Origin: Argyresthia goedartella
Lineage: Eukaryota > Arthropoda > Insecta > Lepidoptera > Argyresthiidae
DNA length: 64,000 nt
Reading direction: 5' to 3'
Assembly (NCBI GenBank): GCA_949825045.1
Contig: OX463818.1
Coordinates: 28,908,906 to 28,972,905 of the forward strand
This document shows positions 55,150-64,000 of the stretch, piece after piece. The translations under genes were made by a program, and so were the position numbers. The first letter of the stretch is position 1. The number at the start of each line of letters is the position of its first letter. The notes under the pieces are model-generated. The model did not search any database and was not told the origin of the DNA. It worked only from the letters and a program-made list of their open reading frames with translations.

Positions 55150-58100
55150 ATGAAAACACCTATCATGACATTCGGTGCGTGGAACGTGAGAACGCTTCTT
55201 GATCGAGCTGGCAACGCCTGTCCTGAACGCAAAACCGCCATTGTAGCTCGAGAACTTCATCGTTATAACGTGGATGTGGCTGCTCTCAGCGAGACACATC
55301 TGGCGGATGAAGGAGAGCTGGTAGAAGATGGTGGTGGTTATACTTTCTTCTGGAAAGGTACCGATGCATCCGAACCTCGGCAATCAGGTATAGGATTTGC
55401 CATCAAGAATAACTTGGTAAAGCGACTGGAGGAGTACCCTGTACACATCTCCGACCGCGTGAATACATTGCGCATTCAACTGGACAAAGATAACTACCTT
55501 AATGTCATCAGTGTCTATGCTCCAACGCTAGAAAAATCTGATGACATCAAGGACAAGTTCTACGAAAAATTGACCCATTGCCTAGACAGCATAAACACCA
55601 AAGAGCAGATTCTTTTGCTGGGCGATTTCAATGCTAGAGTTGGACGAGACTATGAGGCTTGGCCTGGAGTTCTGGGTGGACATGGAGTCGGCAACATGAA
55701 CAGCAATGTCAGTTGCTACTCAGTCTCTGTGCTCAATATGGTTTGGCAATATCAAACACTATGTTTAGACTTGCCGCCAAGTATGTACAAGACAACATGG
55801 ATGCACCCTAGATCCAAACACTGGCATTTGATCGATTATGCTATTGTAAGGCAAAAAGATATCCGTCAAGTGCAAGTCATCCGTGTCATGCGTGGCGCGC
55901 ATTGTTGGACGGACCACCGACTTATTGTCACAAAACTGCGACTTCACCTCCATCACCTTCGTAGATCCACTACTAAAAAGCTTGCGTCTCTGAACGTGAA
56001 GAAGCTGAAAGATCCCGAGGTGAGGGAGAAATATGCTAAAGCCTTGACCGAGATGCCGTTGCCTAGTAGCGAGACAAGTGATGTTGATGTTGCCTGGGGG
56101 ATTTTATCTTCTCATATTATGGATACCGCTTCTGTTACTGTAGGTACAAATGAACGGCGTAATGAAGATTGATTTGATGAAAATGATGAGATTCTCAGGG
56201 CAGCACTCGACAAACACCGAGACCTTCTGCGATAGCATGGTAGGCGAGGTGAAGGCGTTGCGGTAGTCAAAGAGAGTGACCTAGAATTGCGCAAGCTGTC
56301 GCGTCAAATAAAAGACAGTTGGTGGCAGGACAAAGCTTGCCACATGCAGTGGCTCGCTCACCATAACCAGCTTGGGGAGTTTTACAGCGAGGTACGTAAG
56401 TTGATTGGTACATCCTACCAAGCTAAGGTGCTTTTAAGGTCTATAAACGGTATGCAACTCTTAACAAGCAAGCAGGATGTTCTTATGCGTTAGGCTGAAC
56501 ATTTCAATACCTTGCTCAACGTAGATCGTTCAGCCGATCCACAAAATATCAGCTTAATGCCTCAACTCCCGCTTGCCATCGATCTGGACAAGCCCTTATC
56601 ACGTGAAAAAGTTGTCACTGGCATCAGACAGCAGCAAAACAATCGGGCGGTTGGCATTGACCTTATACCGGGAGAGCTACTTAAATACGGCGGTGATGAG
56701 TTGCATACGTTGGTTTGGGAACTGTTTGTTCGCATGTGGGAGGAAGAGCGGGTCCCTAATGACTTCAAAGTGTCACGCATTAGTGCTCTCTACAAGAATA
56801 AGGGTAACCGATCCGACTGCAACTGTTACCGCGATATTTTGCTTTTGTCTGCTCCTGGAAAGGCCTTTGCCAGAGTGCTTCTAAATCGCCTAAAGGATTT
56901 GTCCGAAAAAATTCTGCCTGAAACCCAGTTTGGCTTCCGACCTGATCGTGGCACCTGCGAAGCTATCTTTTCCGTTCGTCAACTACAAGAGAAAAGTAGA
57001 GAACAAGGTTGGCAGTTGTATCTATGCTTTGTTGACCTGGAAAAAGCATTTGACAGTGTGCCACGAGAAGCCCTTTGGTTGGTGCTAGAAAAGATTGGAT
57101 GCACGGAAAAGTTTGTAAGACTTCTCAGACTCCTGCACGACGACATGCAATGCTGCGTCGCCGTAGACGGTGAACAATCAGACGTCTTCTCCGTTACCTG
57201 TGGAGTGAAGCAAGGGTGTGTCCTAGCACCCACACTGTTTGCCTTATACTTTGCAATGGTAGTCAAGGAGGTCTTACAGACAGTTCCCGAAGGAGTCGGC
57301 ATCCGCTTTCGCACAGACGGTTATCTTTTTAATTTAGCTAGACTTAGGGCATGTACTAAAGTCTCGTATGCGTTGATAACAGAGATCATGTATGCTGATG
57401 ACCTATTCTTTCTAGCAGAAACCCCAGATGGCCTGCAAGAGCTTATGTCCGCGTTTCACCAATCTTGCTGTAAATTCGGCCTAAAGATTAGTGTCAAAAA
57501 GACAGCAGTCAAGTCCCTGGACACCCATTGTCAAGAGACACTGTCGATAAAGATAGGTGAGGATATGCTTAAACAGGTGGACAAATTTAGTTACCTGGGG
57601 AACACTATTACATCCAAGTGTGACCTTGATGCCGAGATCAACAGCAGGATAGGTGCTGCAACTGCGGCATTTGGAAAGCTGTGTTACAAGGTCTTCTGCT
57701 CACATGACCTTAAGCTAGCTACCAAAATATCAGTATACATGGCAATTGTGCTGCCAAATCTCCTATACTCCTCTGAATCGTTGTGTGTGTATCGCCGCCA
57801 CATACACACTCTGGATCGTTTCCACCTTAAAAGCCTTCGATCCATTATGATAATCAAATGGTCCAACCGAGTGCGTAACACCGAAGTTCTGCGACGAGCC
57901 AATGTTGGTGGCATTGAAGCCTACTTAATGCGTCGGCAGCTTCGATGGTGCGGTCACGTATCACGTATGAAAGAGGAGAGAGTGGCGAAGCGCATCTTTT
58001 ATTCTGAACTGGAGGAGGGCAAGCAAAAACATGGCGGGCAGCTTCTCCGATACAAAGATGTTCAGAAGCGACACATGAGAAGATGCAACATAGAGCCCTC

Positions 58101-58320
58101 TCAATGGGAAGGTTTGGCAGCACAACGACCAGAATGGCGCAGGATTGTGAAGAGGCAAGTACGCGAGTTCGAGGATCAGTGTAAAGCTGACCTTGATATG
58201 AAACGCGACTTGTTAAAATCCCGTCCACCTGCTGCCATTTCCTACAGCTATGCGGGTACTTACGTGCCCCCAATGCGCAAGGAGTTTCGCTGCGAAGATC
58301 GGCTACATAAGCCATGTTAG
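55150..58320 (+). pseudogene. LINE-O ORF2, endonuclease and RT, three nonsense codons
   Basis: First in-frame ATG 55150 gives MKTPIMTFGAWNVRTLLDRA. Endonuclease boxes: ALSETHLADEGE, SGIGFAIKNN, LLLGDFNARVGRD and WTDHRLIVTKL. The frame is never shifted over 1,057 codons but has TGA at 56170-56172, TAG at 56233-56235 and TAG at 56491-56493, all explicable by transitions. [32 protein letters not shown], motif [18 protein letters not shown], motif [15 protein letters not shown], motif [14 protein letters not shown], the thumb [14 protein letters not shown] and C-terminal [20 protein letters not shown]. All three stops lie in the linker; both catalytic domains look whole. Confidence 0.9.
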
Positions 58321-58403
58321 GGCGCACGCGCGCGAAACCGACTAGGAGTAGAAGTGGTCGCCATGACCGTAATCGGTCGGAATCAATCATCATCATCATC
58401 ATC

Positions 58404-58875
58404 ACTTGCAGGTACCGCCACGACATGACTTGGTTTCGTGTCCTTGATACAAGCATTTGGAGCAAACGTTCAGTTTTGAAACTTTTTCGATTCTTTTCTC
58501 CACTGTCATTTGTTTGAAAATAGGACACGAAAACAAATAAAGTTGTGCTTTGCAGATAGGACAACTAGGAAATCGTGATGACGTGCTTGTAGTCATTTGT
58601 GTACCCTGCTTTTGTAATTTTATGTCGAATTTTAAATTGCATTGTTTGCTATCTTCGAGAGTTTTCAATAGGTCTGCACGATCTTTGAGGTAGGTTCGTA
58701 AGTCTTGAAGTTTGGGCATGTTGTCAAGTGTATTTTTGTATCCTTCCCAGTATCTTAGCGTCTCCGAAACCAATTTGCTTGCCACTAGATAAATAATTAA
58801 AGTATCCCAGTGTTCTGTTTTTCCTCCCAAGCTTTCAAAGGCTCTGAGGTTTTTGTTTACATTGTCTAACAATTC
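58404..58875 (-). pseudogene. BEL/Pao gag C-terminal part
   Basis: The minus strand reads LELLDNVNKNLRAFESLGGK, TEHWDTLIIYLVASKL and LRTYLKDRADLLKTLE, the conserved helical gag region of BEL/Pao elements (DUF1759-like). Zinc-binding motifs follow: SCPICKAQLYLFSC and the classical C-x2-C-x4-H-x4-C box CSKCLYQGHETKSC. It ends at the LINE-O target duplication, and the rest of the gag continues at 53621. Its upstream part is cut by LINE-T at about 58875. The first visible residues (MEFGN) belong to the LINE-T tail and not to gag. Confidence 0.85.
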
Positions 58876-60130
58876 CAAATTTCCAAATTCCAAATGTCTT
58901 TATTACTGTTGATATTTACATATACTTAGCACTCGTCATTTTTGCCTCTATATTGGACCACTGTGGGAGAAGAAGCGCGTAAAAACTCCCACAGATTGAT
59001 TTTTAGAACTCTATTTAAAAATTGCTTATGCTTAACTAATACAAAATATAATGTTTAGTCATTATCATAATTAATAAGCAGGAATAAATAATTACAAAAT
59101 TATAAAAAGCAAGGTCTGTGTTAAGCCAGATTAACCCTATACAGACCCATCATTAAAGTAATCTTGAACATTGTAATATCCCTTTTTCGACAAAGTCGCT
59201 TTAACATGGATTTTAAATTGCTCAAATGGCAATTTCAAGATCTCCAGAGGTATCTTGTTGTAGTAGAGAATACATTGACTCTTGAAAGAATTGCTAACCT
59301 TCGCGAGTCTAAACCGGGGCGCAAGTAGTCTGTGATTATTACTTAGGTTAACATTACAGCTATCGCTAAATTTGGGAAATTTTGTAAGTTTCTTGCGTAC
59401 ATACATTATATTTTCGAAAATAAATTGACTAGCTACAGTTAGTATGTCAATTTCTTGAAAAAGCTGTCTTAAGGAGTCTGTGCGTTTTAAATTACAAATT
59501 GCTTGAATAGCTCTTTTAATTAAAATAAAAATAGTTTGAATATCCGCTGCTTTCCCCCACAACAAGATACCATAGGACATGACAATATGAAAGTAACTAA
59601 AATATACTAGCCTAGATGTAGCCACATCCGTGTTTTGTCTGATGTTCCTAACAGCGTAAGCTGCAGAACTTCATTTACCAGCCAATTTTTCTATCTGGGG
59701 TCCCCACTGCAATTTGTTATCAATGGTTATTCCAAGAAACTTCGTGTCATTTACTAATTCTAACGTATTGCTGTCCAACACTAAACTGGTCCCAACTTGC
59801 CTGACATTTGGAAGTGAGAATTTGATACATTTGGTTTTACCAGCATTTAACAATAAATTGTTAACTGTGAACCAATTCAAGGTTAAAGGTAATACTCTAT
59901 TGACATCATCAAAATCTTCTTTTTGTTCTCAATTTTGAAGACCAGTAAAGTATCATCAGCAAACAACACTATGTTAGTCAATTTCTCCACCATAAAAGGC
60001 AGATCGTTAATATATACCAGGAATAAGAAAGGGCCTAATATGAACCTTGTGGAACGCCAATTTTTACCCCCGATCCATCAGATTTAACGCCATTGACTTC
60101 TGCCTTTTGAATTCTATTGCTTAGGTATGA
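58876..60130 (-). pseudogene. LINE-T ORF2, RT core to C-terminus (first part)
   Basis: The minus strand (from 60130) reads YLSNRIQKAEVNGVKSD, KIGVPQG, LVYINDLPFMVEKL, motif C IVLFADDTLLVFK, a frameshift near 59900, NWFTVNNLLLNAGKTKCIKF, KFLGITIDNKLQWGPQ, SYGILLWGKAADIQTIF and the C-terminal KKGYYNVQDYFNDGSV. The 3' UTR ends in AATAAAGACATTTGGAATTTGG, a tail of ATTTGGA repeats, inside the BEL/Pao gag. Upstream the element is split by LINE-P and resumes at 63842. Confidence 0.8.
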
Positions 60131-60371
60131 TTTTTTTTATCTTGACTCGCTGTCTACAAAACAAAAGTGCGTGACTTTTGCCCTGTGTGTTTTTGTCTTT
60201 TGTGTTTTATATTATGGGATCTTATTATTTACCAGATTCCTTTCATCACTCCTGTGTGGTTAGGGTCTAGCTCAATATTTATTTAGTAGTGTAGTTGTAG
60301 TTTTATTTTGTGTTAGATAACGCATTCTAGCATATTTATTATATTATTAATATATATTTATTTTATTTGGT

Positions 60372-63300
60372 ATGGATAGTTTATGTGTTATTGATAACAG
60401 TTTCTTCTCATGTTCTTCAAGTGATGACTATATTAGTGCGGAGAGCGATAACTCCTTTGTGGAGAGACCGCTATCCGTCGAACTGACGTCTGTCTTTGCG
60501 GGCCTGGGAAATAATTTTAATATTGTTCATATTAACGCCCAGAGCATTCACTCCAGTTATCCGGACCTACTCGAGTCGTTCAGTAGCAAACATGTAGATG
60601 GTATTCTTGTATCTGAATCCTTTCTCAAGCCAACTTTACCATCCACTATGTTCTCGCTGCCTGGATACCAGCTCTATCGGAACGACAGAGTTGGGAAAGC
60701 GGATGGCGGCGTAGCTATTTACCTTCGCTCGGATATCCCTTGCAGAGTTATAAGTGCCTCCCCGAATGAGTACTCCGAATCAGCAGAACATCTCTTCCTC
60801 GAAATCTGTCTTCACCATAGTAAAGTTCTGTTCGGAGTCTTCTACAGTCCTTCACTTCGTATTGATTACTTTGACTCTTTTGAGACTTTGCTTAATGAGC
60901 TGACTCCTCTTTATAATGATACCCTATTTCTCGGCGATTTTAATACATGTCTTCTTAAAAATGATTCCCGCTCTGCTAAATTACAGTCCATTGTAAATTC
61001 AATATGCATATTCTTCCTCTCAACGCTACTCATTTCCAACCACATTGCACTCCCTCTCTTCTTGATCTCATGATAGTTTCTAATTTGGACAAAGTTGCGA
61101 CACATGGATAAATTAACTCTCCTTTTTCCTATCATGACCTGATTTACCTCTCATATAAGATTAAGACTCCCAAGAGCAATGCAAAACTTATTTACATTCG
61201 TAGCTTCAAGGGTATTGATTCTGCATCCCTTAAATCAGATGCCGCTTCGATTGACTGGACACCTATTTTCACTAGTGAGACCGTTGATGATAAGATCCAC
61301 CACTTCAACGCAATTATTCTGGGACTATTTGACAAGCATGCACCGGTCAAGAAGGTTGTGCCGGCACATACGCCCGCCACAGATATGCGGAAATATCTAT
61401 TTCCACGTATTGTTAAGATAAGTTGACGACCGTCACAGGTAAGGTATATTTATATTCATCACGTAGTTTTGTAGTAAGTTGTATATAAGCTTAGTATATC
61501 CTATTATAAAGTAGTCTAGTAGAGTCTCGTATTTGCGCGCATCTCAAGCCTTTTACTTTACTCCCGAAGATGTCGCTCTCCTTATAATTGCCTATGGCAA
61601 AAAGGTTAAGGTGAAACACCTTCCAGCACCCTGGCTCACCTACGTTATTAAACGTTTGATGGCTAAAAGGAACAGAGCCAAATGCCTGAACAAAAAGGAG
61701 CCTACAGCCGAGAACCTTGCCACTTTCAAATGCCTCCGCTGTAATCGCATGTGTCGTGATGCCAAGCGCCGTCATATATTTGAGTGTATCGAAAGATACA
61801 CACCTGCTCAAGTATGGAAATTTCTTAGAACGCTTGGTGTCGGTAAGTCTCAGGGTCAAGCGGCTGGCATTGTTGATCTCAACGGTCTCAACATTTTTTT
61901 CACAGCTCATCCTGTCGTCATGGATCCCACCTTAAAAAATGCCACTCTGTGTCACCTACGCTCGAGGTCTGCTCCCATCTCCACTCCATTTGACTTCAGA
62001 CTTGTCGGAATTGATGCGGTTAAGAAAGCAGTGCTCTCCATTTCCTCCAAAGCCGTGGGTGACGATAATATCTGCTCCAAAATGATCAGCAACGTACTTG
62101 ACGAGCTTCTTCCAGCTATCACACATATAATAAACTTCTCTCTCTCCAATAGTTCCTTCCCAAATGTGTGGAAAAAAGCCTTAGTTATCCCATTACCCAA
62201 AACATCAAATCCCTCCTCTTTTAAAGAGTTTTGTCCAATTTCCATTCTGCCTATCCTATCCAAAGTCCTTGAATCCATTGTCCATTCTCAGTTATCCTCC
62301 TACTTATGCTCAAACAACTTGCTGAATCAACTGCAATCCGGTTTTAGGCCCGGTCATAGCACTGTCACGGCCTTGCTTAAAGTCACCGATTACATTCAGC
62401 ATGCGATGGACGAGAAACAGCTCACTGTGCTTGCACTGCTGGACTTCAGCAGCGCCTTTAACTGCGTTGATTTCGATATCCTTGTTGAGACCCTGAAGTC
62501 CTTGAATGTGTCCTCCGTCTCTGCTTGCTGGTTCGACTCTTATCTGAGAGGTCGCCAGCAACGTATTAGGTCGGAGGTGACTTCAACGGAGTGGTGTGAC
62601 CTCGTTGCGGGGGTCCCTCAGGGTGATATTCTCTCTCCTCTTCTTTTCTCCGTCTTCATAAATTCCGTCTCGGATACTCTCTGGTCATCATACCATCTTT
62701 ACGCAGACGATCTCCAGATTTATCGTCATTTTTCTCCCTGTGATATGGTGTCTGCTGTGGGAATGTTAAATGCCGATCTCGAGCGAATTAGGGACTGGGC
62801 CACTTCTTTTGGACTACTTGTCAACCGTAGTAAGTCCCTGGCTTTGATTATTGGTTCCAGGTTTTCCCTTAACTTGTTACAGAATCTGTCCATTGCCCCT
62901 ATAACCTATGATGGAACTATAATCTCATATAGTACTAAGGCCAAAAATCTAGGAGTTTTCTTCGATAACCAATTTTCCTGGTCAGCGCATGTCAGCGAGG
63001 TCAGTAGGCGAGTCTTTGCCACTTTTCACTCCCTCAAACGACTACAATACTTCCTGCCTCGTCAGACAAAAATAACGCTTGCCCAATCTCTTCTCCTTCC
63101 CCTGATCAATTACGCTGACGTATGCTGGGTGAGCGCGAATGAAGAGCAACTGAACAAACTCGAGCGACTTCAAAACCTCGGGATTCGGTTTGTCTTCGGC
63201 CTGCGCAAGTATGACCACGTCTCGGAGTTTCGCAGGGAGTTAAAGTGGCTCCCTATCCGTCTTCGTCGGGATTCTCATATCCTCATCTGCCTCTATAACA

Positions 63301-63551
63301 TCTTATTTAATCCTCGCTATCCTGTCTTCTTACGAGATCGTTTTGAATTTTTGTCCTCGGATAGGCCTCGGAGATCTCACGCTCGATCACTGCTTATAAC
63401 TCCGCAACACAATACAGCCACATATGAACATGGGTTCAGACTACGAGCTATCAGGCTCTGGAACAAACTTCCTAGCGCCATCAGAGACAGCCCGTCACTT
63501 TCTATTTTTAAAACTCGCTTAAAAGAACACTATCTTTCTCTTCCATACTAG
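60372..63551 (+). pseudogene. LINE-P ORF2, endonuclease and RT
   Basis: ATG 60372 opens MDSLCVIDNSFFSCSSSDDY. Endonuclease: FNIVHINAQSIHSS, GILVSESFLKPTL (Glu box), ADGGVAIYLRSD and TLFLGDFNTCLL. A frameshift near 61005 and TAA at 61108-61110 (THG-stop-INS) follow, then SYHDLIYLSYK and KHAPVKKV up to a 244-bp insertion (61358-61601). After it the frame is open to 63551: KVKHLPAPWLTYVIKRL, SILPILSKVLESIVHS, motif A LALLDFSSAFNCVDFD, motif B AGVPQGDILSPLLF, motif C YHLYADDLQIYRH, C-terminus RLRAIRLWNKLPSAIRD. RT is intact by eye; the endonuclease half is broken. Confidence 0.85.
61358..61601. mobile_element. 244-bp insertion in LINE-P with AAGGTT duplication
   Basis: AAGGTT stands on both sides (61352-61357 and 61602-61607), and the flanking LINE codons join as in LINE-E (HAPVKKV, then KVKHLPAPW). 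The insert begins GTGCCGGCACATACG and contains TATATAAGC near 61482 and TTATAAAG near 61503. It has no coding sequence. A solo LTR or a short non-autonomous element are both possible. Confidence 0.6.
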
Positions 63552-63728
63552 ATTTATGTAGGTTTATTGCTTTGATATATATGTAGTATAATTTTGTCTA
63601 TTTGTATTGATATTATGTATTTATGTACATATTAGTAATTAGTTTATTATTTTAATATTTTTAACGTTGTGCACATAGGTCTACCCGTTATTTCATGTAT
63701 TCTGTCCATATTAGGTTTGCTGGAAGAA

Positions 63729-63744
63729 ATCTCTTTTTAGAGAT
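63729..63744 (+). ncRNA. LINE 3' UTR hairpin (copy P)
   Basis: ATCTCT-TTTT-AGAGAT, perfect 6-bp stem, in the context TTTGCTGGAAGAA...AAGCTCGCCTTTGTAC that is shared with LINE-H and, with a compensatory pair, LINE-E. Confidence 0.65.
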
Positions 63745-63841
63745 AAGCTCGCCTTTGTACACCTAGTTTCCATTTTGACGTATCTGTATCTTCTGTTTTT
63801 GTGCAATAAAGTATAAAGATAAAGAAAGATAAAGATAAAGA

Positions 63842-64000
63842 TCTTAGTAGATCCAACGCTTTATTTCTAACTCCGTAATGATTTAGTTTCATTAGTAACA
63901 TGTCATGATCAACACAATCAAATGCCTTCGACATATCGCAAAAAACACCGATAGCATCCTGTGCGGCTTCCTGGGATGCTTTGTGGGATATAAGGATAAT
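63842..64000 (-). pseudogene. LINE-T ORF2, motif A part (second piece, runs off the window)
   Basis: The minus strand reads SHKASQEAAQDAIGVFCD, MSKAFDCVDHDMLLMKLNHY and GVRNKALDLLRS, RT motif A and following helix. It ends exactly where LINE-P begins, and YLSNRIQ continues the same reading frame at 60130, so this is the same copy. It continues beyond 64000. Confidence 0.8.

Larger units (their letters stand above)
53622..58403 (+). mobile_element. LINE-O, near full length, with target duplication
   Basis: ACTTGCAGG flanks the element exactly (53613-53621 and 58404-58412). The element has a 1.5-kb 5' region, one long ORF2 and a 3' end of ATC repeats (58386-58403). It split the BEL/Pao gag between the two zinc-knuckle motifs. 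At 4,782 bp it is probably full length, or nearly so, although part of the 5' region (about 54540-54960) is AT-rich and may be a later insertion. Confidence 0.85.
60131..63841 (+). mobile_element. LINE-P, near full-length ORF2 LINE inserted in LINE-T
   Basis: A plus-strand member of the LINE-E/H family with a 5' UTR of about 240 bp, endonuclease, RT, 3' UTR and a tail of AAAGAT repeats (63812-63841). It lies between LLRS and YLSNR of LINE-T. ORF1 is not found upstream, so the insertion is 5'-truncated or the family has ORF1 elsewhere. A 244-bp insertion lies in its ORF2. Confidence 0.85.

Overview
The window looks like an insect genome, most likely a moth or butterfly. The reasons are the AT-rich background, several divergent families of non-LTR retrotransposons (LINEs) with apurinic-type endonuclease and reverse transcriptase (RT), tRNA-headed SINEs, a BEL/Pao element and a piggyBac transposon. 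The species call is inference. I could not recognise a host protein-coding gene with confidence. Almost everything that can be explained is mobile DNA, much of it nested. LINE copies are lettered A to T here only for cross-reference.

Layout. 0-6 kb: a foldback repeat, then LINE-A (minus) split by a piggyBac element at a TTAA site. 6-12 kb: LINE-B and LINE-C (minus); LINE-C has a PHD-like/esterase-like ORF1 but no RT. 12-17 kb: ORF1 fragments, LINE-D (plus, no RT), LINE-E (minus, RT open). 17.4-25.3 kb: a nearly identical tandem duplication with a 3,857-bp period; each copy holds a tRNA-like SINE head and ends in about 247-bp tandem monomers. 25.5-29.8 kb: LINE-G, whose ORF1 starts directly after the second monomer array. 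30-32 kb: LINE-H. 33.6-38.1 kb: two copies of one dead LINE facing each other (I and J) with an ORF1 fragment between. 38.5-41 kb: LINE-L with two further insertions. 41.8-46.6 kb: an LTR-like block, the RT part of a BEL/Pao element, a MITE-like repeat and a complete non-autonomous LTR element. 48-49.6 kb: RTE-type LINE-S. 50-51 kb: a SINE and an RTE fragment. 51-64 kb: BEL/Pao protease and gag pieces split by LINE-Q, LINE-O and LINE-T; LINE-T is itself split by LINE-P, which carries a 244-bp insertion.

How the parts relate. The BEL/Pao gag, protease and RT pieces are collinear on the minus strand (58.9, 53.6, 43.4 kb) and are best read as one old element blown apart by later insertions. LINE-E, LINE-H and LINE-P belong to one family and share a 3' UTR hairpin with a compensatory base change. 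The best candidates for something new are the monomer array in the position of a LINE 5' promoter, the non-autonomous LTR element, and the shared hairpin. No CRISPR array, rRNA gene or convincing functional tRNA gene was seen. All reading was by eye; clade names and edges marked approximate need a repeat-library search.
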